Assembly (NCBI GenBank): GCA_003165115.1
Contig: PLSJ01000146.1
Coordinates: 1 to 10,868, forward strand
Direction: 5' to 3'
DNA from: Syntrophaceae bacterium
GTDB lineage: Bacteria; Desulfobacterota; Syntrophorhabdia; Syntrophorhabdales; WCHB1-27
DNA: 10,868 nt
The translations under genes were made by a program, and so were the position numbers. The notes under the pieces were generated by a model, which was not told the DNA's origin, did no database searches, and saw nothing but the letters and a program-made list of their open reading frames with translations. Below, in pieces: positions 6,522 to 10,868 of this stretch. How positions within the stretch are numbered: the first letter of the stretch is position 1; the number at the start of each line of letters is the position of its first letter.

Positions 6522-6686
6522 TCATGTGAAACGGCCTCTCCGCCCCGGGAACGTCGGGACCGGCGGCCTCGAAGGCTGCGGCGCCACTTCCTTGCTCCCG
6601 CAATGAACGCACTCGGGTACTTTTTCTTCGGCCTTTACCAGAAAAGGTCTGCCGCATCTCCTGCACTCGTACTTCTCGCCTGTCAT
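6522..6686 (-). CDS. Small FmdB-like zinc-ribbon protein, 54 residues
   Basis: Short protein starting MTGEKYECRRCGRPF with two CxxC pairs (Cys8/Cys11 and Cys26/Cys29, the latter in PECVHCGS). This matches the zinc ribbon of the FmdB-type putative regulatory family, whose typical form is YxCxxCG, then PxCPxCG. After the ribbon comes a basic, proline-rich tail (PQPSRPPVPTF...). The role is unknown; the family name comes from a formamidase-operon gene and does not establish a regulator. ATG 6686 follows a purine-rich AGGGAG at 11 bases. It is the first gene of a unit with trxA and begins about 40 bases after the start point of a near-consensus promoter. A different frame overlapping it (6481-6717) has no such motifs and is a shadow. 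Confidence 0.75.
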   Translation of the reverse strand: MTGEKYECRRCGRPFLVKAEEKVPECVHCGSKEVAPQPSRPPVPTFPGRRGRFT

Positions 6687-6733
6687 TTTTTGCTCTTCTC
6701 CCTCTATGGTGAAACATATCTTTTTGTCTGATT

Positions 6734-6762
6734 ATTATAAAGCGTCCGGAGACCGTTTACAA
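6734..6762 (-). promoter_or_regulatory. Strong sigma70-type promoter for the zinc-ribbon/trxA unit
   Basis: On the minus strand TTGTAA (6757-6762, 4 of 6) is 17 bases from a perfect TATAAT (6734-6739). Transcription would start near 6727, giving a leader of about 40 bases before the zinc-ribbon ATG. It is one of the two best promoter matches in the window. Confidence 0.65.
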
Positions 6763-6915
6763 CGGGGGTCTAAAAGACGGCCATGGACGAAACCTTCTCA
6801 TCGGCCAGGCCGAACCACGTTAAGGAAGAGCGTGGGTCCCGAAGATGGGGCGAAATAAGCGAACCCGCCACAAGGTGGCGCCGGGGTGTGAATTCTCCCC
6901 GGTCCACCCGTTGCT
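6763..6915. other. Hairpin-rich intergenic stretch without a gene
   Basis: No credible coding region was found here. On the minus strand it follows the second zinc-ribbon gene. It holds CCGGGG/CCCCGG (6881-6886 with 6897-6902), CGCCAC/GTGGCG around 6867-6881, and CCACG/CGTGG further in. CAACGGG at 6760-6766 is complementary to CCCGTTG at 6907-6913 and could close the whole stretch. There is no T-run, so a rho-independent terminator is not clear. It could be a rho-dependent end, a structured RNA, or simply GC-rich spacer. Confidence 0.3.
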
Positions 6916-7104
6916 TTAAAAGAGAAAGTATCCCTTTTCTTTACTGTTGACCATACCGATATAGACGTCCTCATCGGACAACTCATTACTGCCCATTTCT
7001 TTATTCACCTGGCTGCTCCCGCAGCTCGGACAGAAAATGTTTTTCCTGTTCATGGGAAGAAATAAACATCCACACAGGTCGCATACGTATTCTTCAGGTA
7101 TCAT
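6916..7104 (-). CDS. Small zinc-ribbon protein, 62 residues, function unknown
   Basis: The protein starts MIPEEYVCDLCGCLF and has two CxxC pairs, Cys8/Cys11 and Cys25/Cys28 (FCPSCGSS), spaced like a rubredoxin-type or treble zinc ribbon, with an additional Cys13. The C-terminal half is acidic and then aromatic (ELSDEDVYIGMV...GYFLF). No family beyond zinc ribbon is recognised. AGGGAGG lies 10 bases before ATG 7104 and 7 before GTG 7107, so one extra residue is possible. A longer start at 7134 has no ribosome site and would place that Shine-Dalgarno inside the gene. It is 51 bases downstream of a tiny Cys-rich ORF and probably shares its promoter. One arm of a 13-bp inverted repeat sits just before its ribosome site. 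Confidence 0.7.
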   Translation of the reverse strand: MIPEEYVCDLCGCLFLPMNRKNIFCPSCGSSQVNKEMGSNELSDEDVYIGMVNSKEKGYFLF

Positions 7105-7125
7105 CACGAGCTGCCCTCCCTTTTT

Positions 7126-7237
7126 TCGGCACATCGATGGTTCGCGCAGAAGCCCTCATTTACCGGTACGACCGCTTCCGTGGTGACAATAATCGCCCTG
7201 ACAGGGGCAGGAATCCTTGTCTGAATCGATGTGCCGA
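7126..7237. repeat. 13-bp perfect inverted repeat with 86-base spacer
   Basis: TCGGCACATCGAT at 7126-7138 is the exact reverse complement of ATCGATGTGCCGA at 7225-7237. In the minus-strand transcript the first arm lies within the tiny Cys-rich ORF and the second arm ends 6 bases before the AGGGAGG of the second zinc-ribbon gene. By base counting, a 13-bp repeat with a spacer of this size is expected about 0.02 times in a window of this length. No target-site duplication is visible at the ends. Confidence 0.75.
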
Positions 7238-7269
7238 CTACCTTTGAAGCAGTGAAACTTTGTATCCAC
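7156..7269 (-). CDS. Putative 37-residue Cys/His-rich protein
   Basis: The GTG-started frame reads MDTKFHCFKGSRHIDSDKDS and continues with CPCQGDYCHHGSGRTGK. Cys7, Cys21, Cys23 and Cys28 plus His29 and His30 look like a metal site (CPC-x4-CHHG). AAGGG lies 4-5 bases before the GTG. The GTG is about 16 bases after the start point of a promoter with a perfect TTGACA, so the sequence is well placed to be translated. No family is recognised. It is first in a unit with the 62-residue zinc-ribbon gene 51 bases downstream. It is too short for coding statistics to decide; conservation of the Cys/His residues would. One arm of the 13-bp inverted repeat falls within its codons 11-15. Confidence 0.5.
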   Translation of the reverse strand: MDTKFHCFKGSRHIDSDKDSCPCQGDYCHHGSGRTGK

Positions 7270-7291
7270 TCTACCCTTTTGAATCCCCTAC

Positions 7292-7320
7292 ATGTTATGC
7301 CTTCGGGCCATCGTTGTCAA
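7292..7320 (-). promoter_or_regulatory. Predicted promoter for the Cys-rich ORF and zinc-ribbon gene
   Basis: Minus-strand TTGACA (7315-7320, 6 of 6) is 17 bases from TAACAT (7292-7297, 4 of 6). It lies just after the stop of the metallo-hydrolase gene, so the two small genes have their own start point near 7285 even if read-through from upstream occurs. Confidence 0.55.
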
Positions 7321-7338
7321 TAGACGGATTTTGCCCTT

Positions 7339-7995
7339 CTATTCAAAGAATTCGGAGAGGATCATCGCGAAATTCTTATCGATCGCCTTCCGTCCCTTCA
7401 GCATCTCCCCGTGGCCGGGTATCAGGTATTCGATGTCGAGCCTGGACAGCTTTTTGATGCTCGCCGCCAACCGGTCCGGGTCTCCGCCCGGCAGGTCCGT
7501 CCTGCCCACCCCGAGGGTGAAGACGGTATCACCCGATATGAGGACTTTTTCCTTCGGCTCGTACAGGCAGATGGAGCCGGGCGAGTGGCCCGGTGTCGCT
7601 ATTACCAGGAAGGTCTTTTCGCCGATGACGAGAGGGCCTTCGTTCAAGAGCAGCCTGAATGGCCGGCCGGGCACGTGTGCGCCAGCGGCGAGGAAAAGCT
7701 CCTTGCCTTCCTGGCGCATATAGACATATTCGTCCTTGGCTATGCCCCGGAGCACGTCTTCCTCGAAGAGCTCCGTCGCCTCTATGTGGTCCGGATGACC
7801 GTGGGTAAAAAGGATGAGCTTCGGGCGCCCCACATCCACCCCATCGCGCGCCGCAGCCGCCGTCACATTGCCGAAGAGGCGGGCGTGGCCCGGGTCGATG
7901 AGGGTGGGCACGGGACCGTCGATAAAAACGGTGTTTGCGTTATTCTCCTGCATGGAAAGCCAGGGGTAGAAATAAAGGTCCTTGAGAATCCTCAT
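7339..7995 (-). CDS. Metallo-beta-lactamase-fold hydrolase (glyoxalase II-like)
   Basis: Two-metal hydrolase of the COG0491 type, 218 residues. The metal motif THGHPDH puts ligands at His65, His67, Asp69 and His70. His137 is in TPGHSPGS, Asp156 in SGDTVF and His195 in IPGHGE, so all usual ligands of the fold are present. After SGDTVF comes a GRTDLPGGD loop like that of hydroxyacylglutathione hydrolase and related thioester hydrolases. The substrate cannot be assigned; persulfide dioxygenase or lactamase activity is not supported. ATG 7995 follows AAGGAGG at 4 bases; the frame is open a further 61 codons upstream, but that extension lies over the 3' end of the upstream gene and has no support. 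It lies 80 bases after the homocysteine gene, with a hairpin between. Confidence 0.9.
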   Translation of the reverse strand: MRILKDLYFYPWLSMQENNANTVFIDGPVPTLIDPGHARLFGNVTAAAARDGVDVGRPKLILFTHGHPDHIEATELFEEDVLRGIAKDEYVYMRQEGKELFLAAGAHVPGRPFRLLLNEGPLVIGEKTFLVIATPGHSPGSICLYEPKEKVLISGDTVFTLGVGRTDLPGGDPDRLAASIKKLSRLDIEYLIPGHGEMLKGRKAIDKNFAMILSEFFE

Positions 7996-8040
7996 GAGTC
8001 CTCCTTCCGGTCCGGTAGCCTTCGGGATTGACGTCCGTCT

Positions 8041-8067
8041 CCCCGATGGCGCTTTGCCGCATCGGGG
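8041..8067. repeat. 8-bp hairpin between the homocysteine and hydrolase genes
   Basis: CCCCGATG (8041-8048) pairs with CATCGGGG (8060-8067) around an 11-base loop. No T-run follows on the minus strand, so it more likely shields or processes the mRNA between two co-transcribed genes than terminates it. Confidence 0.45.
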
Positions 8068-8075
8068 GCGTTTGG

Positions 8076-9275
8076 TCAGGAGGAACGTTCTTCGAGGAAC
8101 TGCATTCCCCCATTCGCGCCTGGGCCCGGCAGGTGTTCCACCGGCTCCGAGAGGAGGAACGTTCCGGAAGTGATCCATTCCTTGAGTATCGTGGCGATCT
8201 CTCTCGCTTTTGAATAGCTGGAGAGGGGGAAAGCGGATATCTCCTTTCCGTTCACGGTTACCGTACCCGTTTTCAGCTGCGCGTAGCTCACCTCGGCGAG
8301 ACTCCGGGGCACCCGGTTCGGATAGTCGTTCCCATAGTCCACTACCTGGGCGTACAGCTCTTCGTCGCTCCTGGAGGTAAAATATGCCATCTCTTCATCC
8401 AGCACCGGGATCGGGATGCCTACGCCGACAAACATCGTGGCGCCATAGCCGACAAAGCTCGCCCCTTTAAGGAACCGCGGGTCCATCAGCTTGGCGTTGC
8501 CCGTCGTCGCGATGGTCCCTGCCCCCGCCTTGACCAGGCCCTCCGGTGTCCGGGGCGCGTCGGGGTTGTGCTGCGTCCCCCTGCCGGCCACGTAGCCGAC
8601 GCCGCCGCCGAGAAAGATCCGCGTGCCCAGCCCTATCGTCCTGTACAGGGGGTCCTTCAGGAGCGGAGAGAGCTGCCCCGCGCTGCAATAGTTTGCGTTT
8701 CCTATGTGGGGTTTGAGGAGCCCCATGTAGGTGTGGATAACCCGGTCGGTCACGTTCACCGCCACATTATAATTCTGGTACGAGTTTCTCGGGTTGTAGA
8801 GATAGGCCTCGTTGACCGTCTCCCTGCTGATATAGGTCTCGATCTTCTTTCTCGGATAGCAATCCGTGCCGTAGGCGCTTGCCACGAGCTTTATATGCTT
8901 TCCCGCCACGAATTCCTCGATAACGTGGCCCCCTCCATAGCGGAATTCTCCGGGATACACCTTGTTCCGGGGATCGTCGTCGGGCATGGCGGTGGCGCCG
9001 ATATAAATGTCAACGGCCGCGATCCCGCAGTAGCAGGGCACGTCGTTGAGAGAGCAGGTGCCTCCCCCTATCTTGATCCGGGGTTTCGAGTGGCCGACGT
9101 TCACAAACATCCCGCTCGAACACATGGGGCCGAAGGTGCCGGTGGTCACCACGTCGACCTCGCGGGCCGCGACCTTCGTGCCCTTCCGGGCGACAAGTCC
9201 CACCATCTCTTCGGCCGTGACAACGACGACCTTGCCTTCCCTGATTCGCGCGTTTATCTCCTGGACCGTCTTCAA
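8076..9275 (-). CDS. Homocysteine biosynthesis protein (COG1900/DUF39, HcyBio domain)
   Basis: 399-residue member of the family shown in methanogens and sulfate reducers to be needed for making homocysteine from aspartate semialdehyde and sulfide without the O-acyl-homoserine route. Recognisable stretches are VVVTAEEM (17-24), VVTTGTFGPMCSSGMFVNVG (42-61), CSLNDVPCYCG (74-84), YGTDCYPRKK (135-144) and IFLGGGVGYVAGRGTQHNP (220-238). Six cysteines (52, 74, 81, 83, 139, 197) are present, several probably used in sulfur transfer. The start is TTG at 9273-9275 with GGAGG 9 bases before it; homologues begin at the same point. The ferredoxin-like NIL/4Fe-4S partner often next to this family is not in the window. 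The gene follows tsaB by 41 bases and likely shares its transcript. Confidence 0.93.
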   Translation of the reverse strand: MKTVQEINARIREGKVVVVTAEEMVGLVARKGTKVAAREVDVVTTGTFGPMCSSGMFVNVGHSKPRIKIGGGTCSLNDVPCYCGIAAVDIYIGATAMPDDDPRNKVYPGEFRYGGGHVIEEFVAGKHIKLVASAYGTDCYPRKKIETYISRETVNEAYLYNPRNSYQNYNVAVNVTDRVIHTYMGLLKPHIGNANYCSAGQLSPLLKDPLYRTIGLGTRIFLGGGVGYVAGRGTQHNPDAPRTPEGLVKAGAGTIATTGNAKLMDPRFLKGASFVGYGATMFVGVGIPIPVLDEEMAYFTSRSDEELYAQVVDYGNDYPNRVPRSLAEVSYAQLKTGTVTVNGKEISAFPLSSYSKAREIATILKEWITSGTFLLSEPVEHLPGPGANGGMQFLEERSS

Positions 9276-9316
9276 TTCGCTTTACCTCCGAAAAACTTCT
9301 TCAGGCGCCGCCCTTT

Positions 9317-10006
9317 TTAAGGGATGTTTACGTTGAACCTTATCTCCGCCTCCGACCTTCTTCCGTAAATCGGCTTCGTCTCGCTCCGGCGGCCAAGGGC
9401 CTGCGCGGCTATTCCCGCACGTAAGAGCGCTTCTCCGGAGACCCTCTGAAATTCACCTTCGATCACCCGCACACCGGCGATACCCCCGAGTGCGGGTTTG
9501 CTCATGCCCACCCCCGTTCCGAAACAAAGGCAGGGGGCGGGAATCGATTCTGCGACCTTGTCCGGTTTGAGCGCATGAATCCCGTCGACACGAACGACTG
9601 CGCCGTTCGTGACCCGGTAAAGGGCAAAAAACACCTCTCCCTTTTTCGCGTCGATCAGCGGGCAGAGATAATGACCTTCCATGAAGGCGAAGGGCAAAGC
9701 GAGGACATCAGGGGTAGGGATGCCGAAAAACGGGATGTTGAGACCCGCGGCAAGGCCCTTGCAGAAAGCCAGGGCCACCCTGACGCCGGTGAACGACCCC
9801 GGGCCGAGGGTCACGATGAGGGCGGATAAGTCCCTGACCGCGCACCCATGGTCCGCGAGCAACTGGGCGACCCTGACCGGCAGCACTTCAGAGGAATGGC
9901 GCTCCATTCTCATGTGGCGCTCCTCCACGAGCCGGTCTTCGGTGCCGAGGGCAATGTTGAGAAAATCCATGGAATTGTCCAGGCCGAGGAAAATCCTATC
10001 TGACAT
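9317..10006 (-). CDS. tsaB: tRNA threonylcarbamoyladenosine biosynthesis protein TsaB (YeaZ)
   Basis: Inactive-kinase-fold partner that dimerises with TsaD in making t6A at position 37 of ANN-decoding tRNAs. The 229-residue length is typical. The first strand is FLGLDNSMDFLNIAL (6-20). The family hallmark LGPGSFTGVRVAL is at 67-79. PLIDAKKGEVFFALY (116-130) corresponds to the usual DARRGEVY, and the C-terminal PIYGRRSEAE (212-221) to PxYLRxSEAE. ATG 10006 has GAGG 7 bases before it and overlaps the end of rseP by 11 bases, which suggests coupling. The rseP-tsaB order is also known in other deltaproteobacteria. Confidence 0.95.
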   Translation of the reverse strand: MSDRIFLGLDNSMDFLNIALGTEDRLVEERHMRMERHSSEVLPVRVAQLLADHGCAVRDLSALIVTLGPGSFTGVRVALAFCKGLAAGLNIPFFGIPTPDVLALPFAFMEGHYLCPLIDAKKGEVFFALYRVTNGAVVRVDGIHALKPDKVAESIPAPCLCFGTGVGMSKPALGGIAGVRVIEGEFQRVSGEALLRAGIAAQALGRRSETKPIYGRRSEAEIRFNVNIP

Positions 10007-10868
10007 GAAAGAGCCTCATGATATCGTTGAAGGTCGCGAGCACCATGATGCACACGAGGATGCCGACGCCCACCTTTTGCGCGACCTCGACGGCCTTGAC
10101 CGGGATCTTCCGGCGCACGATCATCTCGATAAAGGAAAAGAATATGTGGCCGCCGTCGAGGATCGGTATGGGAAGCAGGTTCACGATGCCCAGGTTGATG
10201 CTGATCAGTGCGAGGAAGAAAAGAAAACTGCTTTTCCCCGCCTTTGCCCGCTCACCCGCCTGCTGGAAGATCAATATGGGACCGCCCACGTTTTTTGCCG
10301 AGATGCTGCCCTTTACCAGCTTCACGATGCCCACGATCGTCAATTCCGTGAGGTTATAGGTATCCACAAAGGCCTTCGACGTCGCACCCGTGAAAGATTC
10401 CCTCCTGGTCTCGCTGGCAGGGGCAACCCCTATCAGCTTCATTTTGCCCACCGTTTCGCCGAATACGTTCTTTTCGTCGCGGAGCTTCGGCGCGATCCAG
10501 ACGGCTATGCGCTTGCCCTGCCTGTCGATCTCGAACTTCAGGGGACGGAGGTCGGAGCCGCTGACGATCTTTTGCAGCTCGGTCCATTGATGGACCTCGC
10601 GACCGTTTATCCGCGTGACCACGTCGCCCGGCTTGAGCCCGGCGTCGGACGCGGGCTCTCCCGTCATTACCTGTCCTATTTCCGTCCTGGTCGAAGGGAC
10701 CGGGTATCCCGTGAGGAAGATCGAAAAGAAGACAACCAGCGCCAGAAGAATATTGAAAAAGGGACCCGAAAAGGCGATCAGGATCCTTATCAGCGGAGGC
10801 TTGTTGGCGTAAGACCTCGAAGCCTCTGCCTCCGTCACGACGTCCTCCGTGGACTCACCGAGCATCTT
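9996..10868 (-). CDS. rseP: Site-2 zinc metalloprotease RseP, C-terminal 290 residues (5' end beyond window)
   Basis: Inner-membrane intramembrane protease (peptidase M50) that cuts anti-sigma factors and leftover signal peptides. The first visible residues KMLGES correspond to the conserved segment after the HExxH motif, which must lie past base 10868. Visible features are a transmembrane helix with GPFFN (34-56), one PDZ domain at about 62-130 (GLKPGDVVTRINGREV), NLLPIPILDGGH (230-241) with the LDG zinc ligand Asp238, and a last helix at 266-283. Only one PDZ domain is present, whereas the E. coli protein has two; this is common outside Gammaproteobacteria. The frame has no break, so the missing N-terminus is a window edge effect. 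Its stop overlaps tsaB. Confidence 0.95.
   Translation of the reverse strand, partial: KMLGESTEDVVTEAEASRSYANKPPLIRILIAFSGPFFNILLALVVFFSIFLTGYPVPSTRTEIGQVMTGEPASDAGLKPGDVVTRINGREVHQWTELQKIVSGSDLRPLKFEIDRQGKRIAVWIAPKLRDEKNVFGETVGKMKLIGVAPASETRRESFTGATSKAFVDTYNLTELTIVGIVKLVKGSISAKNVGGPILIFQQAGERAKAGKSSFLFFLALISINLGIVNLLPIPILDGGHIFFSFIEMIVRRKIPVKAVEVAQKVGVGILVCIMVLATFNDIMRLFHVR

Noticed and set aside
6525..6713. GTGAAAC-type half parS sites near 6526, 6706 and 7249
   Set aside because: Each matches only one half of the palindrome (about 10 of 16 bases), which is the chance level.
6481..6717. 78-codon minus-strand frame near trxA
   Set aside because: It is out of frame with the 54-residue zinc-ribbon gene, whose paired CxxC motifs make it the better reading; the longer frame has an Arg-rich random composition.
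6783..6953. 56-codon plus-strand frame in the gap between the zinc-ribbon genes
   Set aside because: It has no ribosome site, an Arg/Ser-rich composition and overlaps the end of a better-supported gene.
7137..7247. 36-residue plus-strand frame starting MVRAEALIYRYDRF
   Set aside because: It has no ribosome site or promoter and is antisense to the Cys-rich ORF, which has both.
8078..8164. 13-base direct repeat AGGAGGAACGTTC at 8078-8090 and 8152-8164
   Set aside because: It lies within the end of the homocysteine gene in two different frames; about one such 13-base pair is expected by chance in a window this long.
7996..8178. 61-residue N-terminal extension of the metallo-hydrolase
   Set aside because: It covers the end of the homocysteine gene in another frame, contains no family sequence, and AAGGAGG stands before ATG 7995.
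8568..9320. 250-codon plus-strand frame opposite the homocysteine gene
   Set aside because: It is a GC-rich antisense shadow of a gene with clear conserved motifs.

Overview
This window looks like chromosomal DNA of an anaerobic, diderm (LPS-bearing) bacterium of the former Deltaproteobacteria (Desulfobacterota and relatives). The reasons are an F-type ATP synthase operon with paired b' and b subunits, preceded by rsmG-parA-parB (a known origin-proximal layout in that group); a BamD/LptA envelope gene; and a COG1900/DUF39 homocysteine-forming protein, which is typical of strict anaerobes. The lineage is inference. No rRNA, tRNA, CRISPR array, insertion sequence or phage gene was seen, and almost every long reading frame opposite these genes is a shadow.

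Layout. (1) Bases 1-4406, minus strand, reading right to left: rsmG, parA, parB, then, after its own promoter, atpF', atpF, atpH and the 5' part of atpA, which runs off the left edge. The atp genes overlap or abut and share Shine-Dalgarno/stop sequences. (2) Bases 4407-4556: divergent intergenic region with a GC-rich hairpin and an AT-rich promoter block. (3) Bases 4557-6026, plus strand: one long gene fusing a BamD-type lipoprotein to an LptA/OstA domain through a low-complexity linker. It is the only plus-strand gene. A hairpin with a T-run lies between it and the convergent trxA. (4) Bases 6131-7320, minus strand: two short transcription units with recognisable promoters. One is an FmdB-like zinc ribbon plus trxA; the other is a tiny Cys-rich ORF plus a second zinc-ribbon gene. 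The second unit carries a 13-bp perfect inverted repeat. (5) Bases 7339-10868, minus strand: rseP (5' end beyond the right edge), tsaB, the homocysteine protein (TTG start) and a metallo-beta-lactamase-fold hydrolase, probably co-transcribed.

How they work together. The left block combines energy conservation with chromosome segregation. The middle gene and rseP serve the outer membrane and envelope (barrel assembly, LPS transport, site-2 proteolysis). tsaB and rsmG serve tRNA and rRNA modification. The homocysteine protein, thioredoxin and the small zinc/cysteine proteins suggest sulfur or redox chemistry, but no direct link between them can be shown here.

Most notable are the BamD-LptA fusion, its apparently leaderless start, the promoter-driven 37-residue Cys-rich ORF with its inverted repeat, and a hairpin that buries the parA start codon at the rsmG stop.
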